From: Plantibacter sp. PA-3-X8
GTDB taxonomy: Bacteria > Actinomycetota > Actinomycetes > Actinomycetales > Microbacteriaceae
Length of the DNA: 64,000 nucleotides
Reading direction: 5' to 3'
Assembly: GCF_003856975.1 (NCBI RefSeq)
Contig: NZ_CP033107.1
Span: 124,001-188,000 of the forward strand
Part shown: piece after piece, positions 53,384 through 60,790 of the stretch
Numbering within the stretch: position 1 is the first letter of the stretch
Layout: each line of letters begins with the position of its first letter
The notes under the pieces: model-generated
Seen by the model: the letters and a program-made list of their open reading frames with translations, nothing else
Databases searched by the model: none
What the model was told of the DNA's origin: nothing
Position numbers and translations under genes: made by a program

Positions 53384-53477
53384 TCGCGACATCCCTTCGC
53401 TCGGACTAACGAGATCAGGTTCGACGGGTGTGTTCTCAGCCGATCGTCGTGGGATCGGCACCCCGTGTCACTCGCGA
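53384..53477 (-). promoter_or_regulatory. TPP riboswitch (THI element) controlling thiM-thiE-thiD/tenA
   Basis: On the minus strand the aptamer reads ACGGGGTGCC, a variable hairpin, CTGAGA, ACCCGTCGAACCTGATC and GCGAAGGGA, the conserved THI-box landmarks in order. The closing stem can extend to a TCGCGA pair (53472-53477 with 53384-53389) directly next to the thiM ATG, and the final AGGGA is also the ribosome binding site. Translation control is therefore likely. Confidence 0.95.
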
Positions 53478-53479
53478 CC

Positions 53480-53485
53480 ACCCTA
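53480..53485 (-). promoter_or_regulatory. -10 element of the thiamine operon
   Basis: TAGGGT on the minus strand lies directly upstream of the TPP aptamer, so the transcript would begin at the first stem of the riboswitch. Confidence 0.5.
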
Positions 53486-53535
53486 GCGGGTCGGCCCGGC
53501 TTCCCGTCCAGCGGGCGGGCGAGGATGATGGAGGG

Positions 53536-54045
53536 ATGGACTTCTTCGAGCTGGTCACCATCGTCTTCGAGGTCGCCGGTGTCGGGGCGATGGTCGTGGG
53601 CTTCGTGATCGCCGTCACCCTCTCGGCCCGCCTGTGGTGGAGCACGCGCGACGGCGCACGGGCTTTCCGGATGCTGCGGGAGACGATCGGCTCGGTCATC
53701 CTGCTCGGGCTGGAGATCCTCGTGGCCGCCGACCTCGTGAAGACGGTCACGTCGACGCCGTCGCTGACCGACGCACTCGTCCTCGCGATCATCGTCGTCA
53801 TCCGCACCCTGCTGAGCTTCTCCCTGCAGATCGAGATCGAGGGCACCCTCCCCTGGAGGCGCCTGGCGACGACCGGCCCACAGCTGTTCGACCGTGCTGT
53901 CAAGCGCGGTGGCGAACGCACGCGGCGTCGCGCCGAGGAGCAGGACGTGTCGACGTCAGCCGATCCGACACCGGCGCCGACGGGCACAGCGCAGGCCGTC
54001 GCCGACGATGAGGACGGCTTCCCCGAGCTCCGCAGTCGCAGCTAG
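53536..54045 (+). CDS. DUF1622 membrane protein
   Basis: Protein of 169 residues with three membrane segments (about 10-35, 52-72 and 80-100) and the DUF1622 pattern TIGSVILLGLEILVAADLVKTV and IIVVIRTLLSFSLQIEIEGTLPWRR. The C-terminal 60 residues are charged and probably disordered. The function is unknown. GGAGGG directly precedes the ATG. Confidence 0.85.
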   Translation: MDFFELVTIVFEVAGVGAMVVGFVIAVTLSARLWWSTRDGARAFRMLRETIGSVILLGLEILVAADLVKTVTSTPSLTDALVLAIIVVIRTLLSFSLQIEIEGTLPWRRLATTGPQLFDRAVKRGGERTRRRAEEQDVSTSADPTPAPTGTAQAVADDEDGFPELRSRS

Positions 54046-54055
54046 TGCGGCGCGG

Positions 54056-54739
54056 CTAGCGTGCCGCGGAGGTCGCCCAGGTGTCGCGGATGAGGTCGGG
54101 CAGCAGGCGCATGTCGTCGAAGACGTGGGTGCCGTCGCCGATGAGGCGCTCGGCGGGCGTCATGCCACCGGCGTAGGCGTAGACCGTCATGCCGGCCGCG
54201 CGGGCAGCCAGGACGCCGACGACGCTGTCCTCGATGACCGCGCACCGCTCGGGGGCCGTGTCGAAGTCCGCGGCGGCGTGGAGGAAGAGGTCGGGTGCGG
54301 GCTTGCCGACGGCGACGTCGGTCGCGCTGAAGATGCGCCCGTCGAAGCGGTCGTGGATGCCCACCTGCCCGAGGTTGCGGACGACGTCGTGCAGCATCCC
54401 GTTCGAGGCCACGCACAGCGGCACCCCGGTCGCAGCGATGCCGTCGAGGGCGTCGACGACCCCGTCGACCGCCTCGAGCTCGCGCTCGCAGATGCCGCGG
54501 AACATGTCGCTCCAGCGCTGGATCCAGTCGGCCTCGAGCGGCTTCCCGAGACGCTGCTCGACGAGCGTCGCGTAGGTCTCGAGCGAGGCGCCGACGAAGA
54601 GCTCCCGCACCTCGGCCTCGGTGTAGTCGCCGCCGACCTCGTTGAGCAGCTGGAGGTTCACTCGGACGGAGATGCGTTCCGTGTCGACGAGCGTGCCGTC
54701 GCAGTCGAAGATGACGAGGTCCGGATAGTCGACTGGCAT
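54056..54739 (-). CDS. HAD-superfamily hydrolase
   Basis: Haloacid-dehalogenase-type phosphatase of 227 residues. Motif I is FDCDGTLVDTE near residue 11, motif II CVASNG, motif III in VAVGKPAPDLFLHAA and motif IV VIEDSVVGVLAARAAGM. The pattern fits the beta-phosphoglucomutase/phosphatase branch; the substrate is unknown. TAGGCT (54746-54751) ends 6 bases before the ATG. Confidence 0.9.
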   Translation of the reverse strand: MPVDYPDLVIFDCDGTLVDTERISVRVNLQLLNEVGGDYTEAEVRELFVGASLETYATLVEQRLGKPLEADWIQRWSDMFRGICERELEAVDGVVDALDGIAATGVPLCVASNGMLHDVVRNLGQVGIHDRFDGRIFSATDVAVGKPAPDLFLHAAADFDTAPERCAVIEDSVVGVLAARAAGMTVYAYAGGMTPAERLIGDGTHVFDDMRLLPDLIRDTWATSAAR

Positions 54740-54819
54740 GCTCTGAGCCTAAACGACACCGCCTGCGCTGTGGCCGTGTGCCCTCCGGCGGCGACCTCCG
54801 ACGGCGGTCGGCGTCATGG

Positions 54820-56097
54820 TCAGCGGGCCGCGCGGACGCTCTGTCGCTGCCAGGTGACGACCATGCGTCGCGCATACTGGGTCGCCGCGACGAAGTGGCC
54901 GAGGAGTCCCAGGAGGATCGCCACGAAGCCGACCCCGCCGAAGACCCGGTAGAGCGCCGACGCCGGATCCCCGCCGCCGAGCGCGAGGCCGATGAGCAGC
55001 GCGAAGAAGCCGACGAAGAGGAACACCGTCCGGATCTTGCCGGCGATGCTCACCGGCACCTCGGGCGTCCCGCGGAATGCGACGACGGCGACGAACGCGA
55101 GCAGGAGGTCGGGGACGATCATGACCACGAACACCTGCCACGGGATGATCTGCGCGATGGCGAACGACGCGGCGACCACGACCACGGTCAGACGGTCGGC
55201 GACCCCGTCGAGCCAGGTGCCGAGCGCGGAGACCGTGCCCATGCGGCGCGCGATCTGCCCGTCGGCGACGTCGCTCAGGAACACCACCGCACCGACGACG
55301 AGCGCAGCCCAGTAGGAGCCGGTGATCACGAGGGCGGCGAACACCGGGAGCAGGACGATGCGCCCCGCCGTGATCGCGTTCGGGAGGTTCTTCCAGTCGT
55401 CGTCGGAGAACAGCTGCGTCCGGAGGCGCGCGAGCGGCGTCTTCTCGTGCAGGGTCACCGGGATCATCGCCTCGTCGCCGGGGATCGCGGCACCGCGGCG
55501 GAATCGGGCGATCGCGACCACCGTGACCACCACGACGAGCGCGAACAGCAGCACCCAGCCGGTGGCACCGAGGTACTGGCGGACCGTGTCGAGTGTGGCG
55601 CGGACGAGGGAGCCGACCCCGACGTAGACGGCGGACCAGAGGAGGGAGCCCAGCAGCGATGCCGCGAGGAACGACCGGTAGGGCACGCGGGCGACCCCGG
55701 CGGCGGTCGGTGTCAGGCACCGGAGCACGGGGACGAGCCTCGTGAGGAAGACGGCCTGGGCCCCGCGCCGCTCGAGCGCCTCGACCGCGCGGTCCCAGCC
55801 GTGGACGCCGAGCCGCCGGACGATGGCCGAGTCACGGAGGCGACCGCCGGAACGACGACCGACGAGGTAGCCGAGCTGGTCCCCGAGCGACCCGCCGAGG
55901 GCGACCGCGAGGAACAGCACGAGGGCACCGGGGGCGGAGTCGAGCATGGCCGCGAGGAGGAGCACCACCGGTTCACCGGGGACGACGAGGCCGAGCCAGA
56001 GGCCGGACTCGGCGGTCGTGAATAGGAGCCCGAGGAGCCAGATCAGCGGATCGGGCAGCGCCGTCGCGGCGTCGTTCACCCACCCGATGATGTCCAC
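54820..56097 (-). CDS. VTT (DedA)-domain / CDP-alcohol phosphatidyltransferase fusion
   Basis: Membrane protein of 425 residues joining two lipid-related domains. The N-terminal half (about 10-200) is a DedA/VTT domain (LWLGLVVPGEPVVLL, GDQLGYLVGRRSG, FLTRLVPVLRCLTP). The C-terminal half (about 235-410) has the full CDP-alcohol phosphotransferase motif D-x2-DG-x2-AR-x8-G-x3-D-x3-D, starting at DVADGQIARRMG. Thus a putative flippase and a phospholipid synthase are in one chain. The start is GTG at 56097. The product lipid is unknown. Confidence 0.9.
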   Translation of the reverse strand: MDIIGWVNDAATALPDPLIWLLGLLFTTAESGLWLGLVVPGEPVVLLLAAMLDSAPGALVLFLAVALGGSLGDQLGYLVGRRSGGRLRDSAIVRRLGVHGWDRAVEALERRGAQAVFLTRLVPVLRCLTPTAAGVARVPYRSFLAASLLGSLLWSAVYVGVGSLVRATLDTVRQYLGATGWVLLFALVVVVTVVAIARFRRGAAIPGDEAMIPVTLHEKTPLARLRTQLFSDDDWKNLPNAITAGRIVLLPVFAALVITGSYWAALVVGAVVFLSDVADGQIARRMGTVSALGTWLDGVADRLTVVVVAASFAIAQIIPWQVFVVMIVPDLLLAFVAVVAFRGTPEVPVSIAGKIRTVFLFVGFFALLIGLALGGGDPASALYRVFGGVGFVAILLGLLGHFVAATQYARRMVVTWQRQSVRAAR

Positions 56098-56201
56098 GGA
56101 TCCCCGTTCAGCAGTGCGATCCGCACTCCTGGGTGGGGCGCGGCTCGCCCAAGTCTACGGACGAGCCGCACCCTCTCGTCCCCAAGGAGACGACCGAACG
56201 G

Positions 56202-58205
56202 TCATTCGCCGGACAGCTCGTCCCGATTCGCGCGTCGACGACGCAGGACGGCCGCGGTGACGACACCTGCGGCGCCGAGCACGAAGAGTGCTCCGGCCGC
56301 GACGATCCACGGCATCGCGTCCGCGCCGGTCGAGGGCAGACGACCCGCGTTGCTGGGAACGGCGGGGTTGCTCGGAACGGCGGGGGCGCTCGGCGTCGCC
56401 GTTGGGACGGGCGGCACCGGAGCGACCTCATCGGCGACGAGCACGAAGGTGGGCACCGTCTGGACCGCACCGTCCGTGCCGACGACGACGGTGGCGGTCG
56501 TGGTGCCACCCGCGGGCACCGAATACCCGGCCGGGACGGTCAGCGTGACCTCGTAGCTGCCCGGCGCCAGGTCGGCGAGCCCGTAGGAGCCCTCGGCCGT
56601 CGTGGTCAGGGCGACCGGGCCGCCCGGCGTCGTCACCGTGACCGTCGCTGCGGGCACCGGGAGGTCGGTGTCCGTGCGGACGTCGCCGATGACGGTGCCG
56701 AGCCGAGCGAGTTCGAAGTCGACCGCATCGAGATCGGCGCCGGCGAGCTCCTCCTCCCGGGTGGCCGCTCCGGAGACGACGTAACCCTCCGGGGCGACGA
56801 CCGAGACCTCGTAGGAGCCAGCGGGCAGGAGCGGGAAGCGGTAAGAACCGTCGGCGGCCGTGACGGCGCTCTCGACCCCGTTCGGACCGTCGACGCTCAC
56901 GGTGACACCGGCCACACCGACTCCACCGGACGTGATCACCCCGCCGAGACTGGGATTCGCGACGAGCACGAAGTCCTGCTCGGTGATGGGTGTCTCGCTC
57001 CCGACCGGGACCGTGAAGACGTTCGGCGGGCTCTGCACCGCGTAACCCGCGGGCGGCGTGATGACGACCGTGTGCTCGCCGACCGGCACGGTGTCGAAGA
57101 GGTAGTTCCCGTCGGTGTCGGTGGTGACGCTGCCCGCGCCGTCGATCGTGACCGTGGCTCCGACGATCGGCATACCGTCCGTGTCGAGCGCGGTGCCGGA
57201 CACGGCGACGGGCACGATGTCACGGACGGTGAAGTCCGCGACGGCGTCGGCGTCCGTGAGGTCCGCGGCGGCTCGTGCGGGACCGTCGGCGATCTTGCCG
57301 GTCGGCGGGACGAGCTGCACCGTGTAGCCGTCGGTCGCGAAGTAGCCGGCGAAGGTGTAGGCGCCGCCACCAGCGGTCGTGGTCGACGCCACCACGCGAC
57401 CGTCGCGGTCGATGAGGCGGACGCCGACGCCGTCCAGCGGGCCGGTGGTCTGGTCGGTCACGGTGCCGGTCACGTCACGCGCGATCGACGCGAACCACGC
57501 CTGGTAGACGGGCGCGCCCGACCGCTGCCGGAACGAGAAGGTGAGGCTGGAGATCGGGGCGGAGGGTTCGAACCACCCCGCCGCCCCGGCGGTGTCCTGG
57601 GCGGCGGCGTTGCCGCGCAACACCTGCGTCGCCGGGTCCCAGGTGGGGACGTCCGTCGCGGAACCCGAGCAGGAGGGCTTGCCCGAGAGACCCGGGTCGC
57701 AGTAGTTGAAGCCGCCGTTGAAGCCGAGCTCGTCGGCGGTGAGGGCCACGCCGTCGGGGCCGATCGCCGTCACCTCGACCTGGTCGGCGTCGATGTCGCC
57801 GAGCACGAACGTCCAACCGGAGGGTGGCGTCGGCGTCGCGAAGGAGTAGGTCGTGGTCGAGGGCGACGCCGGGTTGTTCGCCTTCGGTCGGAGGTTCAGG
57901 TAGGGCTGATCGCGGCTGCTACCGTACTTGGCTCCGACCGGGGTCGACGCCGCAAGCCAGGTGTTCGCGCCGGAGATGACGCCGAGACCGCTGCCGCTGG
58001 CGGAGTCGCTCGTCAGCGCCGCGGTGAGCGCCGGCTGACCTGCCAGCGTCATCGTGCCCTGGTACGACCCGGCGCTCCCGGAGAACGTGGGCCAGGACGC
58101 CCAGCTCGAGGTGGTCGCGGCGGATGCGGCCGGAACGGCTGCGGTGAGGGCGAGCGCGGAGGCTCCGAGCAGGGCGAGCACAGCTGCTCCGATGCGGCGG
58201 GTCAT
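56202..58205 (-). CDS. LPXTG surface protein with carboxypeptidase-regulatory-like repeats
   Basis: Secreted, wall-anchored protein of 667 residues. The signal peptide covers residues 1-30 (ends ASA). Residues about 30-260 form a unique N-terminal domain. Four or five prealbumin/CNA-B-like repeats follow, each with a pattern such as ITTGGVG.. VSVDG.. GSYRFPLLPAGSYEVSV. The C-terminus has LPSTG, a hydrophobic helix and an Arg-rich tail. TATCCT (58213-58218) lies 7 bases before the ATG. It differs from the first surface protein in carrying LPSTG rather than LATTG. Confidence 0.88.
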   Translation of the reverse strand: MTRRIGAAVLALLGASALALTAAVPAASAATTSSWASWPTFSGSAGSYQGTMTLAGQPALTAALTSDSASGSGLGVISGANTWLAASTPVGAKYGSSRDQPYLNLRPKANNPASPSTTTYSFATPTPPSGWTFVLGDIDADQVEVTAIGPDGVALTADELGFNGGFNYCDPGLSGKPSCSGSATDVPTWDPATQVLRGNAAAQDTAGAAGWFEPSAPISSLTFSFRQRSGAPVYQAWFASIARDVTGTVTDQTTGPLDGVGVRLIDRDGRVVASTTTAGGGAYTFAGYFATDGYTVQLVPPTGKIADGPARAAADLTDADAVADFTVRDIVPVAVSGTALDTDGMPIVGATVTIDGAGSVTTDTDGNYLFDTVPVGEHTVVITPPAGYAVQSPPNVFTVPVGSETPITEQDFVLVANPSLGGVITSGGVGVAGVTVSVDGPNGVESAVTAADGSYRFPLLPAGSYEVSVVAPEGYVVSGAATREEELAGADLDAVDFELARLGTVIGDVRTDTDLPVPAATVTVTTPGGPVALTTTAEGSYGLADLAPGSYEVTLTVPAGYSVPAGGTTTATVVVGTDGAVQTVPTFVLVADEVAPVPPVPTATPSAPAVPSNPAVPSNAGRLPSTGADAMPWIVAAGALFVLGAAGVVTAAVLRRRRANRDELSGE

Positions 58206-58413
58206 GGGCGTCAGGATAAACGCACAGCTATTGCCTGCGAAACCCCTCTGTCCCGAATACGGGGGCCGGCGTGACCCGTGGTAACAACGGCGGCGGCACC
58301 GCAGACCCATGGGCGCGACACGCAGGATCATCCCGCAGGCGGATTGGAGATCGGGCGCACGGGCGACTCGCAACGGCGGTGATCCGAGGAGGCTGGAACC
58401 ATCAACCGATCAG
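58206..58413. other. Intergenic region between divergent surface protein and DUF4190-like genes
   Basis: Holds the -10 of the surface protein gene (58213-58218). No other clear feature is seen until the twin hairpins at 58414. Confidence 0.4.
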
Positions 58414-58451
58414 CTCCGCACACTGCGGAGAGAGCTCCGCACCTCGCGGAG
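58414..58451 (+). promoter_or_regulatory. Twin hairpins in the leader of the DUF4190-like gene
   Basis: Hairpin 1 (58414-58430) has arms CTCCGCA/TGCGGAG; hairpin 2 (58435-58451) has CTCCGC/GCGGAG. Because all four arms are nearly the same, arms can exchange partners. Hairpin 2 overlaps the GGAGGAAGG that probably binds the ribosome, so it may switch translation. Confidence 0.55.
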
Positions 58452-58467
58452 GAAGGAACCCCACCTC

Positions 58468-58917
58468 ATGTCCGCCTCAGCCACCACCGAGTCCACCACG
58501 ATCTCGCCCGCCGAGGACGTGACCCTGGCAGACGCCCCGACCGAAGCGTTCGGCCCCGAGCCCCTCACCCAGGCCACGCCCGTGCAGGAGGTCGCGCCGA
58601 CTCAGCCGACGACCCCGCTGCCCCTCGCACCCCTTCCTGCTGCGACGGCCGCCGACCGCGAGAGCTCCACGCAGACGCTGTCGATCATCGCGTTCGCCCT
58701 GTCGATCGCCGCGGTCGTCGCCCCGTCGTTCGTGCTCCTGCCGATCGCCTCGCTCGTGCTCGGTATCATCGCACTCGCCCGCAAGCCGAAGTCGAAGGGC
58801 TTCGCGCTCACCGCGGTGATCATCTCCGGCACCATGCTGGCGCTGGCTCTGATCGTCGCCGCCGGCGCAGCCCTGCTCCTCGGGGTGTCGGTGATCGGCA
58901 GCGGCTACGCCGGCTGA
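58468..58917 (+). CDS. DUF4190-like small membrane protein
   Basis: Protein of 149 residues. The first 70 are Thr/Pro/Glu-rich and probably disordered. Two membrane helices follow (about 75-110, 118-145) around the DUF4190-type turn LVLGIIALARKPKSKGFALTAVIISG. The function is unknown. The ribosome binding site is an imperfect GGAGGAAGG about 11 bases before the ATG, partly inside a hairpin. A terminator follows. Confidence 0.78.
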   Translation: MSASATTESTTISPAEDVTLADAPTEAFGPEPLTQATPVQEVAPTQPTTPLPLAPLPAATAADRESSTQTLSIIAFALSIAAVVAPSFVLLPIASLVLGIIALARKPKSKGFALTAVIISGTMLALALIVAAGAALLLGVSVIGSGYAG

Positions 58918-58931
58918 CCCGCCTCCCACCC

Positions 58932-58964
58932 GACGCCCGTCCACTCCTCGAGTGGGCGGGCGTC
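58932..58964 (+). terminator. Terminator after the DUF4190-like gene
   Basis: A 14-base-pair stem with one G-T wobble and a 5-base loop, 14 bases after the stop codon. Confidence 0.75.
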
Positions 58965-59002
58965 CTGGTGTGTTCGCTCGGCGCGAGGACGACCGCGGCA
59001 TT

Positions 59003-59017
59003 GATTGTTACACAATC
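59003..59017. promoter_or_regulatory. Palindromic operator before the EamA/GntR operon
   Basis: GATTGT-TAC-ACAATC is a perfect inverted repeat with a TTGT..ACAA core like GntR/FCD-family sites. It overlaps the expected promoter: CAGGCT (59024-59029), a possible -10, lies 7 bases before the ATG at 59037. The GntR regulator encoded in the same operon is the likely binder. Confidence 0.6.
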
Positions 59018-59036
59018 CTCCGCCAGGCTGTCCTCC

Positions 59037-60011
59037 ATGCCCCGTCCACCCGCAGCGAGCCCGGCGACCGACACCGCCGTCGCCACGGCGCGCCTCCCCG
59101 TCGCGGCCGCCATCCTCGCCGCCGTGTGCTTCGGGACCACGGGTACGGCTCACGCGCTCCTGCCCGTCGAGGTGGGCTCGGTCGCGTTCGGTGCCGCGCG
59201 CATCGTCTTCGGCGGAGCGCTCCTCGTCCTCGTCTGGGCCGCCCTCGGACGGCGCTCCGGGACTGCACGACCGCGTCGGTCTCGGACCACGCCCCTCGCC
59301 CGGCCCGCCCTGATCGTCGCCGTCGCCGTCGGCACCATCGGCGTGGCCGCGTACCAGCCGTTCTTCTTCCTCGGCGCGGAACGCAACGGCGTCGCGATCG
59401 GGACACTCACGGCGCTCGGCTCCGCCCCGGCCATCACGGGCCTCCTCGAGTGGGCGATCCAGCGTCGACGCCCGAGCGGCCGCTGGTTCCTGGCCACGAT
59501 CGTCGCCGCAGCCGGGGTCGCCGTCCTGTCCGGAGTGACGGGCGGTGGCACCGGAGCCGTCTCGGTGGACGGATTGCTCGCATCCGTCGGAGCCGGCGCC
59601 TCGTACGCGCTCTACACGCTCTGCAGCAAGGCGCTCATCGAGCACGGCTGGTCGCCGCTCGGCACCATAGCGGCCCTGTTCGGCGCAGCGGCGCTCGTCT
59701 CGGTGCCGATCCTCCTCGCCACGGAGACCGCCTGGATCCTCACCGTGCCCGGTGCACTCGCGGTCGCGTGGCTCGCGCTCGTGAACACGGTGGCCGGGTA
59801 CCTGCTCTTCGGCTACGCGCTGGGCGGGCTGCCGGCGTCGCGGGTCGCGACGCTCACCCTCTTCGAGCCGATGACCGCCACGCTCCTCGGCATCCTCCTG
59901 CTCGGCGAGTCCTTCGGACCGTCCACGGTGGTCGGCGCGGCACTCCTCGTGGCCGGACTCGCGATCCTGGTGGTGCCGACGCGCTCCGACCGCCGCGGGG
60001 TCGACCGATGA
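59037..60011 (+). CDS. EamA/DMT-family transporter
   Basis: Membrane transporter of 324 residues with ten predicted helices and two EamA repeats (about 18-150 and 175-315). Typical segments are AAVCFGTTGTAHALLP, AYQPFFFLGAERNGVAIGTLTALGSAPAITGLLEW and FEPMTATLLGILLLGE. It probably exports a small metabolite or amino acid; the substrate is unknown. The gene overlaps gntR by 4 bases and is preceded by a regulator-type palindrome. Confidence 0.88.
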   Translation: MPRPPAASPATDTAVATARLPVAAAILAAVCFGTTGTAHALLPVEVGSVAFGAARIVFGGALLVLVWAALGRRSGTARPRRSRTTPLARPALIVAVAVGTIGVAAYQPFFFLGAERNGVAIGTLTALGSAPAITGLLEWAIQRRRPSGRWFLATIVAAAGVAVLSGVTGGGTGAVSVDGLLASVGAGASYALYTLCSKALIEHGWSPLGTIAALFGAAALVSVPILLATETAWILTVPGALAVAWLALVNTVAGYLLFGYALGGLPASRVATLTLFEPMTATLLGILLLGESFGPSTVVGAALLVAGLAILVVPTRSDRRGVDR

Positions 60012-60646
60012 CCGCGGTCGACGCCGTCGCGGACGCGCTCCGGGAGGACATCCTCGACGGACGACTCGGCGCGGACGAGCCACTTCGGGAGACCGCCCTC
60101 ACCGACCGGTTCGGCGTCAACCGGCACACCGTCCGAGCGGCGCTGCAGGCACTCGCGGCGGAGCGCCTGGTCACGTTCGAGCCCTACCGAGGCGCACGGG
60201 TGCGGGCGTTCAGCGACGCCGAGGTCCTCGCCCTCATGGAGTACCGGACGGCGATCGAGGCCGAGGCGGTCCGGCTGCTGCGAACGCGTGCGGAACCAGG
60301 ATCACGTCCCGCGGCATCGATCGTCGCAGCGAACGACAGTCTCCGACGCATCTGCCTCGACCGACCCGGCGATCACCGCGCCATCGAGGTCGCGCACGCC
60401 GAGCTGCACCACGCGATCGTCGCCGCGGCCCGGAGCCCTCGACTGAGCGAGGCGCACGCCGGCCTGCTCGCCGAGCTCGGCCTGTTCATGGTGCAGCTCC
60501 GGAGCGTCCTCCCGCCCGAGGAACTCATCGACCAGCACGACCGACTCCTCCACGCGCTCAGCGGCGACCACGGTGAGGCGGAGCTCCGCGGGCACCTCGC
60601 GCACTCGGCGGAGCAGCTCATCGCCCTCCGCCGGTCGGCCCCCTGA
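60008..60646 (+). CDS. GntR-family regulator with FCD domain
   Basis: Transcriptional regulator of 212 residues. The N-terminal winged helix reads LREDILDGRLGADEPLRETALTDRFGVNRHTVRAALQALAAERLVTFEPYRGARV. The C-terminal all-helical FCD domain has likely metal or ligand residues in AHAELHHAIVAAA and DQHDRLLHALSGD. It probably controls its own operon through the palindrome at 59003. Its TGA stop lies inside CCCTGAGCC, the first unit of the following repeat. Confidence 0.88.
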   Translation: MTAVDAVADALREDILDGRLGADEPLRETALTDRFGVNRHTVRAALQALAAERLVTFEPYRGARVRAFSDAEVLALMEYRTAIEAEAVRLLRTRAEPGSRPAASIVAANDSLRRICLDRPGDHRAIEVAHAELHHAIVAAARSPRLSEAHAGLLAELGLFMVQLRSVLPPEELIDQHDRLLHALSGDHGEAELRGHLAHSAEQLIALRRSAP

Positions 60647-60780
60647 GCCGCCCCTTCCGATCCCTGAGCCGCCCCTTCCGGCCCCTGAGCCACCCCTTCC
60701 GCTCCCTGAGCTTGTCGAAGGGCACCTCGACAGGCTCGGTGACCGGATGGCGCTCGGTGACCGGATGGCGCTCGACGACA
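60641..60780. repeat. CTGAG-type repeats between convergent gntR and sensor kinase genes
   Basis: CCCTGAGCC starts at 60641, 60662 and 60683, and CCCTGAGCTTG at 60704: four copies with a 21-base period. A TTGTCGAAGGG/ACAGGCTCGGTGACC half-palindrome and two 18-base GGTGACCGGATGGCGCTC copies follow. The first copy contains the gntR stop codon. Confidence 0.9.
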
Positions 60781-60790
60781 GGTCGGGCAG

